Shown here piece after piece: positions 23,430-34,162 of a stretch of 64,000 nucleotides of DNA. Origin of the DNA: Caenorhabditis elegans (Eukaryota > Nematoda > Chromadorea > Rhabditida > Rhabditidae); the NCBI RefSeq assembly GCF_000002985.6, contig NC_003283.11, forward strand, positions 13,206,001-13,270,000, written 5' to 3'. Each line of letters starts with the position of its first letter. Position 1 is the stretch's first letter. A program made the position numbers and the translations under genes. The notes under the pieces were generated by a model that made no database searches, was not told where the DNA came from, and was given only the letters and a program-made list of their open reading frames with translations.

Positions 23430-25355
23430 TTAATTTTGAACAAAGCCTTAAACTTCATCCTTTTGTAGATGATTTGCTGTGGATGATCGTCCCTAACAGT
23501 TTTAAATTGCTTTCAAATTTTGTAGAAAACTGTACTGGGAATCTTGAACCTTTTCATTTGAACATCCAAGTTCTCTCATCATTGCGTTTGATCAACGGGA
23601 TATGAGACCATAAGATTACTGATTCCCCACATGCAACATTTTCACAAACAATAAGCCAACATCATATGTCTCCTGCTTGTACTTTGCTGTACTTTGCTCA
23701 TTTCGCAAACTAATCCAGGCGCAAAGTAGGGATTAAACTGAAGCAACTTTATATCATAAGATTATGTTTAGGTTAATTGTTTCAGATGAGATGGATTACG
23801 CTATAAGGACATCTTATGTCATGTCTATACAAATGTGTATAGTTGATTTCAAATAATGCAGTGATGAAATAAATATATATCTATACACTTTTCTCTTGAT
23901 GAGATTTTGATTCAATTCGACATTGAAAAACAAAAATACACCGAAATACATCTCGAATTGAGGGTTCATATTTATTGTTTTTGGACTGGTCAAACAGAGA
24001 TGGTGCTACCAGGTACACACGTTCCATAGTTCCGTTTTGGGAATATTTTTAAGCAAATACCTACACAGATAATGTTATTATTGTTCAATTAAGAGACATA
24101 GGATGCTGACCATAATGAATAATCGTGAAAGCGCCAAGGGAAAATTGAAACACGGTACTGACTGGTACCGGTCGTTCTCACGGTTCCCAACGGAATGTTC
24201 GAGTTGACCATATTCCGAACAAATTTTAAATTTTTTGTGAGCATCAACAATAAACAACTTTGAATTAGTGAGGTGCTCCAAAAATTTATGTGATGGAAAT
24301 GTATTTGGGAAGAGAGAGAGAAATAGGGAGAATGAACAGGAAACATTTGACATTAAAAACGAGATTCGGATTTAAAAAAAGTAAAAATGCATTTTGAACA
24401 GAAGTGACAGAAAAAGGGAGAACATTCATGGATGCTGAAATTTTGAAAAGAAAATGATACTCGGCAAATTGAGTTTTCAGAAAATAGTCTCAAAAACTGT
24501 AATAGTCCAATTTGAAGTTCAGTTTTCAACAATTTGATGTTTTAAGTTCGATCAAAAGAGTTTTTATACTTTAAAAACCGAACGAATCTAATTGCTTAAA
24601 ACACTGTGAAAACAGTTCAAAAAATCATGCCTTCAAGGCGACCTACACCTGCCTCGTGCCTATTTGTGTGCCTATAGATCAAAGCTCCCAAGAACTTTGT
24701 TTTCATTTTTTTAATGGAATTTCTAGCAAATACGGTAAGTGATTGACAAGATCGGAGTTGAACTCAATAATTTTTTACCCACTCTATATTGTAGGAGACA
24801 ACTTTTTCTGTTTTTCGATAGCTCGTAGAAGTGTCCAATTTAATAGAATTTAGAATTATATTTCAAATTCTTATTAAATTGTTTATATCTATAAACCACA
24901 ACAGAATCAAGAATACAATTTTGTAGTACTCCAAGAAAATCGGCGGAATTAAGAATCAAACTTCTACCCCTTGTAAGCCTTTTCAGACTTTTCATGTCTA
25001 CCAAAACTGCTACAAACTCCTAGAATCCATAGAATGCCAGAAATCTCGACAAACATTTATCAGAATGTACGAAATGTCTGTTGAAACTCGATTAGGACAC
25101 ATTTCCAGAGTAGGCGCTTTTTCTCCTCTAGCAGAAATCACCAAGACTTCTATCATACATACACACACGCAACTACTAAATACAAAAACAACAACAATTG
25201 GAGCCCCGTTGCCCAAGAACATAAGGAATTTGTATATAATGTTAGAAGAAGGAGATTGAGATAAACAACACAGACGCAGACATTATTTTTCTTGTAAGAA
25301 ACTTTTGAAAATAATTGTGTCATATTACTGCAACGGGCCTAGACTTATTGTGAGA

Positions 25356-25373
25356 GGGGGAGGGGGGAGGGGG
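25356..25373 (+). repeat. Dense G-tract with quadruplex potential
   Basis: Runs of five, six and five G separated by single A residues (16 G in 18 bases). The run lengths allow four stacked GGG segments. Confidence 0.75.
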
Positions 25374-26606
25374 TCAATGAGCTTTTGAGTCTGAAATATG
25401 AGGGTGTCACTTTCTCCTGTGAAGAAGGGAATGATGTCATCTGAAACTCAGAGGAAACTCCCCGTGATTCTGCTTTTCTTCCCACACACACATTCAATGT
25501 TTCCAGTGAACAACTTGTTCGGTAAAGTACATAAAAACAGCAACAGCTAGGTTCTTGGATTCACACGTGTGTTTTCAAAATAGTTGAGTACTTTTGATTG
25601 GATTTTGGCTGATACTTTCTGATGTGTCAGGTGGTTATGAACAAAGCATGTTTATAAGATCTGTAAACTTCTAGTCGTTGCTGGAATAACTATTCATGCC
25701 TCCATGAAATGTTTACAAGTTTCCAGTGTTTTTCAATACTGCAGATTATGAAAGCGTTAGCGGCTGGAGACAACTAGGAAGAAACTTTTTAAAAGCTTAA
25801 GCTGTGTTGTGTAAAGTGTTGAAATATGGGATTTCAATATCTTCAAAGTTGTTAATATTTGAATAATTGTGAAATTTCAAATGTAAGAAGACTTGGAGTC
25901 AAATTTTTAAAAAAGTATTAAAGATTTATAAATTTGCTCTAATTGGATTAGTACTTCGTAAAGTGAGGGAGTTTTTTTTTGAATTTTAGCAAGTTTTGAG
26001 ATTTTTGGCAATTTTATGGAGAATGCAATTCTTATTGAAGATAGTCTGAAACTACAGGTGTGTCTATCTCCAATCCATAAATCTAAAGAGTTCACGCCAA
26101 ATTTTAGACAAAAATGCCTGACGCCTGCCAACGTGCCTGCTTACCATTGGAAGTTTATCTTAAATTAAGTTATGTTTTTCTTTACAAATGCTTACATTTC
26201 AGATGTTATGATGTCTAATACCAGCGCTGATTTTCACGATACACTCCCGAAAAAGTAATAAAAATTTCTCGAAGATTACTTTTTTCTTCTTCAGCTACCG
26301 CCAAACAATAAACATATATTTTCTTTGAAAACTTGCTAAATATATTCCGTTCGGTCTCATTCTCTAACACCTTATTTTCCAGTAGTGATGTCTCATGCAG
26401 AAATATCGAGTTGCTCGACAACAAACAAACAAACATTACTTTACTTTTCGCAACGTCGCAAAAAAACAGCCAGCAGGCTAATTTGAGATTACAAAAATGC
26501 ACATCTTAGTGTCTGAAAGAAAGCAAAGCGAGATTCGATCTATTTTCTAAGCAGTAGATACATTTCCATTTTCAAACTCTCTACGAAAAAAAGTCGCACA
26601 CATATG

Positions 26607-26649
26607 TAGTAATAATAATAATAATAATAATAATTGTTGTTGTTGTTAT
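26607..26649 (+). repeat. (AAT)n followed by (GTT)n microsatellite
   Basis: About eight AAT units run directly into about four GTT units. The two halves are nearly complementary, so the block could form a hairpin. Confidence 0.8.
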
Positions 26650-28531
26650 TTACATTTTCTACATCTCTACTAGAGCCCAAGTTAATGTAGTGTCAAAACG
26701 TTTCGAGCAACAAACAATTCTCGAACTCTTTTTCGTTCTTTTTCCTTTTTTCAGGCAAAGCAGCTCTATTTGTTGTCCATCCGTCCAAATTGAATACTTC
26801 AAAAAACGAGAGTTATTTTTTGCACAAAGTGCCACTTCGTAAACAAAAATGAGTGTGACGAACAAATCAACTATATAGTTTCACACTTGGCTGGAATGTT
26901 TCCCATTGTTTCCAGGAAAAAAGAGAGCAAGGGAGAGAGTTCTCTGTGCATATATGCAACTATTATGACTTTGTCCATTCTTTTCAAGAATTGAGTAACC
27001 ATCAGACTTGCTAACTGTTGTTTTCTTGCATCAAAAACCGGAACTAAATTGGAAATGATTTTTGCAGCCGGAACACACCCGATCTGTGAGCTATCAATGG
27101 CTAAATACCAGACAGCGACAAACTGCATTGTTAAAACTAGACGTATGTATTTATGAAAAATACAAGTTAATGTGAAATCGTGAAAACAAACTAAAACCTT
27201 TTTTGTAAAACACCTGCAGTTTTACAAACAAACATCATATGAAAAATTAAATTAAATAACTAAATTTAGGAAAGGAGTTCTCCATAACTTGAAAATTTTG
27301 AAACAATATTGGCAGTTCTATAATCAAAACCAACATAAATTATTCATGCAAAAAAATAATTCTACCAGGAGGGTATGAAAATGTCTGCTTACCTCCAAGA
27401 TGGCCTACGAATGATCTTTTTCTACAAGCTTACCCCCAAATGCTCGAATTTACAGATTCAAAAAACTCAATTTCAGAACTCGGACAAAGATAAAGAGAAT
27501 AAGCAAGAGAGAAAGTTTCATGTTATCTAAAAGAAGTTCAACAAATATCATAATTCTTTGTGTCGGCATTCTGTTTTTTTAATGCAAAATAATGTTTACG
27601 AATGTATTTCATCCATAAAACCACTTCTGAATCACTAGTCATCTCTGACATTTTGACAAAACAGATTACCTAGTTTTCAAAACAATATAAGAAGCTGAAC
27701 ATGATAAATTATAACATTCCAACGTCAGACAACTTTATCATAATAGGAATTAGTTGAACAATGACTCAAGATAAATGTTGACTGTAACTAACAGTTATCA
27801 AAAAACAAAATCACCTACGAATTGGAACCATTTGAAATTCAAAAGTAGTGGATGTTTAGGAAAAATAACAAAAACAAGGAATGAATCAAATAAGTTTGCG
27901 TAGGAAGCATTGGAAGTAAATCAAGTATCTAGTTTCAAATAAGTTTATTTTAAATATATCATATGTTTCTGATTACAAGAGTGCAAACTATTCGACTTAT
28001 TAAATAATCAAAATATGATAATGAGAAACTGCATCCGAGTTAATTTGTGATCAGATATGCAACATAATTTTTTATCAAACAGTATTTAGTCTTTTGAATC
28101 TTATGAAAAATGAAAACAAAATGAAATATATCCAAACTTTTCTTAGATTTTTTCGCCTTCAAACTTAGAATGTGAATGATTTCTGGGTAAGCATTTTTAT
28201 TCCAAAACACTCAGAGACTCCAGAAATAGAAGAATCGTTGTAAACACGTTTCAAAATAAACTCGTAATTCCGATTTTGCAGGTTTTGCAAGCTATATGCA
28301 GCTCTTGATTATGTCAATTTTCTCCAAATGAGAAATTTTCATAAGTTGTGTTATTTCTTTTTTCTCGAAAAAAAAACAAAATTGTTTTTGCAGTTTGCCT
28401 AATTTATGTTGTTCCTGATCGCTGAAACTCTTTCTTTTGCTGCATGCAAAAGCATTAACGCACGCATATTCGCGTTCCATTCGACACCTCATGCATTCCA
28501 AATTATTTGTTTTCAAGTAAAAGCGTTTCAG

Positions 28532-28746
28532 GCGATGTCGTCGTCAGCAGAATAGAAAAATGTTGCTCCAACATGTTTGCCAATTACTTGGCTGGCGAAA
28601 ACATTTCAGCCAGAAAAAAGGGAGAAGAAAAGAGGAGAAAACTATTTATCTTGGAAGATCAGCTCTATAAAAAGATACGAATAAAGTATAGGGTTCCAAA
28701 CGAAAAGGGACCAATAGTTCGACTGCGAATTTTTTTCGTCAAGTAG
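28532..28746 (+). CDS. Candidate coding exon, function unknown
   Basis: A GCGTTTCAG acceptor ends at 28531. From it, a 71-codon frame runs to a TAG at 28746 with favoured codons (GTC GTC GTC AGC, GCC AAT TAC TTG GCT GGC GAA AAC). The first ATG inside is at 28573 (MFANYLAGENISARK). The product is basic and hydrophilic, with a KKGEEKRRK patch. No upstream partner exon was identified, and the neighbouring gene dmd-11 is on the other strand. It could be the last exon of an unseen gene or chance. Confidence 0.22.
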
Positions 28747-29459
28747 TATCACTAACAACACTGGAAACATTGTCTTGAACTTTTCCGGTGTAACAGTTAA
28801 TCAAAATTATTGCCGAAAATCTCAAATGCTGAGGAATTACCAAAAGTTTAGATTTAAGAAATTTGGAGCTTGAAAAACGAACATTTTCACTGAAACAAGG
28901 AACTTTTCAAGTTTATATTGATATCCAAGCATTAATTTTGACTATTGCTAAAATTACAAATACCGTATCTTTTCAACCACTACAAACAAAATTTCCAAAA
29001 AAAAAGCATAACCCTTTCAAAAAATAAATATATTTCAAGAACGAGAACCAGTTCCCAACTATACAAATTTAGATTATAAACTTTTTTTGAAATTGACCTC
29101 ATTAAAAATGACCTCAAATGTGACCTCATTCGTAATTGAAAACGAAAACTCATTTTGAATAACTGAAACACTTTCAGAGAATTCTGTGAATAACAAAACA
29201 CTGATTAAACTGTTGTAGGTAAACATTATAACTGCTCAAAGACCTGTTCTAGGTGTTTGGTAAATTGAAATTGCTAATAAAAAATAGTTAGGATAGCTAT
29301 CAATATTTCCACAAGATGTAAAACCCAAAATTTTGTGATTTTTCGCAAAAAATTGTAGCCTTCTTAATTAAGAAAAGTTCATTTTAATATTGTTTCTTTG
29401 ATACTTTGAATTATAAAAATAGAAATCTAATATCTGCTCAGAAAAACACGAGTGCAATA

Positions 29460-30604
29460 TTAATCATGTTTTCCCCGTATAAAAACAACCAGATTCAAAT
29501 GTTTCGCAAGATAATCTAAATCCTTTTGCTTTCTTGTTTTCAAATAATTTAATAGTACATTCTCATAAGCTACAAGAACTTTCACCTGACTCATATTAAC
29601 ATGTGATATTGAAAAACAATGCGTATGCTCACTTGCTTCACTCATTTTGATTGTATGTGTCCCGCCGAAACAAAATTGGAGTTTAGTATGTTTAAATACA
29701 ATTTGAACATTTCCAATTGAGAACCGAAAATTGAAAGAAAAAGGTTTCTATAACAAAATTTGAATTAGGATAAATCAAAGTAAACGAACAAGATTCAAGA
29801 AAAAATTCATAAACACGAGTCAATCTTGATTTTAAGAAAGAACTTAACTCAAACTTTCTATCAAAGGGATTCGCTATGTCTACGCGACAAATTAAATTTG
29901 AAACAAATGTTAAAAGTAGGTAGAGTTTTGAGTATTAGGCATAGGAATATGAAACTCACAAAAATATATAAGGAAAGTACAATTAAATAAGTTACCACTC
30001 AATGCAATTTATCAGCAATGATGAAACTCTATTAACTGTGAAACTTTTTTAAAAACTATATTAAAATTAAAAATCTACTTCAAATTGACAAGTATCAACA
30101 ATTTTGGAAGCCATAGGTAATTGGTAGACCATATTAGGATTTTTTTAAAAATTATCAAAACCAATAAAAACTAACCTCCTTGTTTCTTCTTGTCGTCGTC
30201 CTCGACAATAATCAACTTTGAATCATTCTCATTCTCAATATTGAACTGATTATAATTTTGAAGCCGAATATTCAAAATTCTCCGTTTTTCCACTAATCCA
30301 CACTTTTCACAAGTGCAATCTGCGTATGGACACTCACACTAAAAATAAAGATAGTTTTCAGTAATCAATACTTTCAAAGATTACTTTGTGATTTTTCCTA
30401 GGCCTTGGAACATCATGGTTTAAACATCTTTGGCAATAATAAATCTTCTTCTTCTTTTGATCTGAAAACTTTTCTTGATTAATATGTAAAAATCCACCAC
30501 TTACACTCCTTGAAAACAGATGTTGTGTACCTCCTAGGCACTGGATACTGTGGATACATGGAAATAGGCACGAGAACTGACTGTCGGAGTACATCAGCAA
30601 CCAT
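29460..30604 (-). CDS. dmd-11: DM-domain transcription factor DMD-11
   Basis: Firm exons are 30604-30505, 30461-30385 and 30338-30176. The ATG follows a GATACAG acceptor by one base. The DM module covers residues 41-78: C43, C46, H49, H58, C60 or C62, C67, C69 and C72, with EKRR at the start of the helix; spacing matches the family if C62 is the ligand. It departs from canonical DM proteins: the usual LKGHKR core is PRKNHKCE and the recognition helix (RRILNIRLQNYNQ) is less basic. An acidic-basic tail (VEDDDKKKQGG) follows. The 3' end is uncertain. Reading through exon 3 stops at 30171 (114 residues). Splicing at GTTAGT to 29879-29815 and then 29585-29460 keeps frame and gives 176 residues with a helical C-terminus, though the last two junctions are weaker. 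The symbol rests on its place between dmd-10 and odr-3. Confidence 0.8.
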
Positions 30605-31274
30605 TCTGTATCAATTTAAGAATTTCGAAGGTTTGGAAGTTAAACGAGTAAGAGTACTGAAAATCTGTGAAGAAGATGAGGAGGGAAAGTATTGAGAAGA
30701 AGACAATGCAAATGTAGTAACATGCTGATCACTATGTCATTTCCAGTGGTTCCAGTAAAGGTGTGTCTGTCGATATATCTCGAGGCAAACGAAGACCGGG
30801 AAAAAATCACACTCTCGAACAGAATTTACTATTAAGAGAGGAGGAAGCGAGAGAGGAAGAAGAACTGGTAATTTAGTAAGTGAATGTTTCCATCCAAATG
30901 AAAGTGAGAAATGAATAAAATAATAATAGAACGTATGGATGTTTCAGCAAAAATTGATAAAGAACAAATAAAAATAAATAAAAAATCTTGTTACAAACTA
31001 CAGTACCACACAATTCTTCACTTACAAGTATACAACTTTTGTAAACGTATGTCATATTTCGTCCAGTACTCTCGCATGCATATCTGGAATTCCTTAATAG
31101 TTTAGCAAATTTTTCGAGTTTTTGCAAAAAACTTGGCTTTATGCCGTTTAAAATTAGGAAAAAACTTTTCATGCATAGGCGCTGTTTGCAAAATTTCACC
31201 AATCATAATTTTGGAATTCTAGGGCATCAATCCTACAACTGTCAATCCTACAACTTTGAGCATTTACCGTAACT

Positions 31275-32063
31275 TTAGCTAAAAATGTAAAAGAAATTTC
31301 TCCCCTTGACAATATCCACTTTTGAGCATATTTCATTCTGAAAAAATGATGCGTTTACAGAAAAAGTATGTCTGGTTTGGTGCAAAACTATACAAAAGAC
31401 TAACATAGAAAATTTGGTAGATAAACGTTTAAAGTCAGTATTAAACGGAAAAAATATAGAATCTCGGGAGACGGTTGAAAGGAGCAGCTAGTAAATCCGG
31501 AAAAATCGGAACTGTGTCTCACAAAACAAAAATTGTTGTTGTGTGTACCTGAGTATAAGCAAATATTTGAGCTAACTGAAAAAAAAACATGACTAGAATA
31601 TGGGAAACACTGAAAACAAACAACTGGAAACATTTTCTCATCTGACAACTAATCTATAGAAGCACTGATGTTCATAGATATTGCATACCAAACAAAAAAA
31701 CTCGGAAAGTGCTTTCCCAGCTTCCAAATTGGAACAGTCAGCAGACATGTGAGTTAAGTGGGAGGGAGAAGAGCTAGCACACCCAAAACAGTCCAAAATT
31801 TTGCATTTTGTTGTGCTGGTTTCCATCAGACATTCGAGAGTACAGACACGACAAGGATCTACGAAAGATCATAAAAAATCGAGGAATCAGACTGACGTAG
31901 TTTTGTTTATTTGCAGAGGACTGTATTGGAGACAACGAAACGAACGGAAAAAATGGGGAGAGAGGGCGGCGCTTCGAGAATTTTAGAGACAGTCGTTTTA
32001 TCTTCACTATTCAAACGGTACACAAAACAACAATAAACAAACGAACAAAAAAGGAACGGACAT
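31275..32063 (-). CDS. Proposed small secreted cysteine-rich protein
   Basis: Four minus-strand exons join in phase: 32063-32024, 31858-31689, 31575-31549 and 31337-31275, giving 99 residues. The start MSVPFLFVCLLLF is a typical signal-peptide core. The mature part begins PCRVCTLEC and has nine cysteines, clustered as CxxCxxxC, KCKILDCFGC, ADC, FFC and EIC. Donors are GTGTAC, GTATGC and GTACAC; acceptors are TTTCGTAG and two T-rich TTTTCAG sites, the first being the weakest. The 27-base third exon fits only because phases are 0 on both sides. I do not recognise the family, and no conserved domain is evident. It lies between dmd-11 and odr-3 on the same strand, but 670 bp from dmd-11, too far for a typical operon spacing. 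Confidence 0.45.
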
Positions 32064-32500
32064 GCGCAGTTGGAACACTTCACAACATTTTAAGGTGTGT
32101 GTTTACAACAAAAGGTAACAGTATCCGGAAGCTACTGTGAAAATATATTTTAGGAGATAAACTGATTGAATCGAATCAAAAACATCACAGGCAATTGAGG
32201 AAAACATTACCAAGACGGCTCCAAGTTTTTTAAAACTCTTCTGGTTGGTCAATAAGTTTGACCACAAATACCAAGAAACTGAATAGTAAGTAGATTTTGA
32301 AAGCTGTTCAGGGACCAGGAATATAATCAGCAAAAATAAGTACCAAATCGGATACCAACATTTGTTTCGATTTTCCCTTTTAGAATACTAATCCAGAGAT
32401 ACAGAAGGTAAGCAGTGAGTAGTTGAAACAGTACAAAGAATCGTTCAAGAATGACATACCTGGATTATAAATCTAGCATAATACAACTTTTCAAAATAAA

Positions 32501-34162
32501 CACAGGCAAAGCGGGTACGGTCCGTTTACGGATCTTGGACCGGGAACGGGCCATTAACGGGCGAACTACGGATATGAAAAGCGGGACGGACCAATTACGG
32601 GCAAACTACGGGGAATGTAAAAAATGGCCATTAAGAGGAAAAAATGGATTTTAAGAAAACGAATTTTTTTAAATACCTATGATACCAGTTGGCTAATTCA
32701 AGCATTTTTACGTCGTTAAATGCATTATTCAGAGCAAAAACCACATTTACCGACCGAGATGGCTCTTGAGCCGTAGTTGGGCCGTTTCCGGTCCGTAGAC
32801 GGTCCGTCGCCGGCCCGTAGACGGACCGTAAATGAACCGTCCCGGGCACCAAATTTTTGTTTTTGAAAATTTCAGGTTCTAGCACGGAAAAAGTGCTCAA
32901 ATTAGCCAAAGGAGAGTGTAGGCACTTCAAAACTCCATTTTCATGAAAAAATTTTTCGTATTATCCTCCGTTTTGGTGATCATCCGTAGTTTGGCCGTAG
33001 CCGGTCCGTAAATGGTCCGTAAATGAACCGTCCCGGTCGGCAAAACTGCACTTTTTAAAACTAAACCTTGAATCAGGCAAAAAATTAGCCAACTGGCTAC
33101 AATGAACCAAATAGCATTGTAGGTACTTCAAAAACTCAATTTTCATGAAAAAAAATCCTCTGGGCAACCATTTTGTCTATCATCCGTCCAACTGGTCCGT
33201 ACGCGGCCCGTAATCGCATGCGATCTAACTGAGGCTATTAAGCATGACATTGTGTGTAAAAGAGGTTATATTAATGTAATCCTATAAACATATCAATAAA
33301 AAAGATGAAATGCCACAATTGGGTAGAGACTGTGTATACGCAACGTTCACTCTCTCTGCTGGTCATCTTCAGCTGAGCAACAGGAGCATTTTTTGAAATA
33401 TCATAAAATATTTTACTAACAATACATTCTGGAATCATTCCTGATATCGTTTCTGTTTCGTGTGTATTTTAAGAAATTAAGGTATCATTCAAGTAGAACG
33501 CATATACCTTATTTCCTCTATTAGTATTGCAACCCGGTCCAATCGAAAATTAGTCTTGCATGCAAGACTAATAGTGGAAATATGGTAAGTACCATTTCTG
33601 TATTACAAGTAGATGGAGCACGTATAGGTAGATGTTGAGAAATATGCGAAATAAGTTCTGAACTACACGAAACTGTCAATTGTTATCGTTCGCTTTCATA
33701 TAAGTCCAACGGCAAGATGGAGAATCAGAAACTACTGAAAATACAATCGAAAAAGTTGGTGTAAGACGTGAAAACCAGAAGAAAATGCGCGAGCGCGAGC
33801 TGATCGCTATTTATGCGAAGTCTATTGATTTTACTCGCGTGCGCGAACGGCCAAACGGTAAGGTGATGGGCCAGTAATCAATCGACAGGCAGTGGACAAG
33901 TACAACCCCGGCTGAGGCAGATAGAATTGCTACAACGAAGGATCACCGGAAGACGGTCTGGAGCAAGACAGGAGCTCGGTGGAGCATTAGGAAAGAAAAA
34001 GGGGGCAGCTGGAGGGTGAAAAAATTTTCCCATTTTTTAGTCTCCTTACGGTTCAATTACGGTCCGTTGACGGACCGGGAATCGAACCGTGAACTGTTCT
34101 TAAATTTGAGCCGTTCCCGGTCCGTGAACGGACCGTTTTGGGCACTTTCCGCTTTGCCTGTG
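32501..34162. mobile_element. Non-autonomous DNA transposon with CGGTCCG subterminal repeats
   Basis: A perfect 14-bp terminal inverted repeat (CACAGGCAAAGCGG) bounds 1662 bp. Inside both ends, words such as ACGGTCCGT, GGACCGGGAACGG and GTCCGTAAATGAACCGT recur many times in both orientations (32515-33225 and 34040-34145). Such subterminal repeat arrays are typical transposase binding regions. No transposase frame is present. Only AAA is shared at the two flanks, so the superfamily cannot be fixed from a target duplication. The interior 33240-34015 lacks the repeat words and includes another palindrome, so it may be a nested insertion or captured DNA. Confidence 0.75.
33503..33588. repeat. Palindromic element nested in the transposon
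   Basis: The left arm ACCTTATTTCCTCTATTAG and the reverse complement of the right arm (ACCATATTTCCACTATTAG) match at 17 of 19 positions. The core contains a perfect 20-bp palindrome TAGTCTTGCATGCAAGACTA at 33551-33570. A half-copy (TATTAGTCTTGCA) occurs at about 11140, which shows it is a dispersed family. Confidence 0.6.

Larger units (their letters stand above)
19942..28531. other. Long intergenic region upstream of dmd-10
   Basis: Probable dmd-10 5' regulatory DNA on the left side. No multi-exon frame is supported. It contains a mariner-type miniature element (23225-23429), a G-tract (25356-25373), a trinucleotide repeat (26607-26649) and degenerate copies of a GCCTGCC repeat near 24640 and 26110. 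Confidence 0.5.

Noticed and set aside
31400..31648. 82-codon minus-strand frame overlapping the proposed cysteine-rich gene
   Set aside because: It is in a different frame from the spliced model, reads through its predicted introns and has no splice-compatible neighbours.
34071..34092. tRNA B-box-like word (GGTTCGATTCC) on the minus strand
   Set aside because: It is one of the recurring CGGTCCG/GAACCGT words of the surrounding transposon; there is no A-box or acceptor stem at tRNA spacing.
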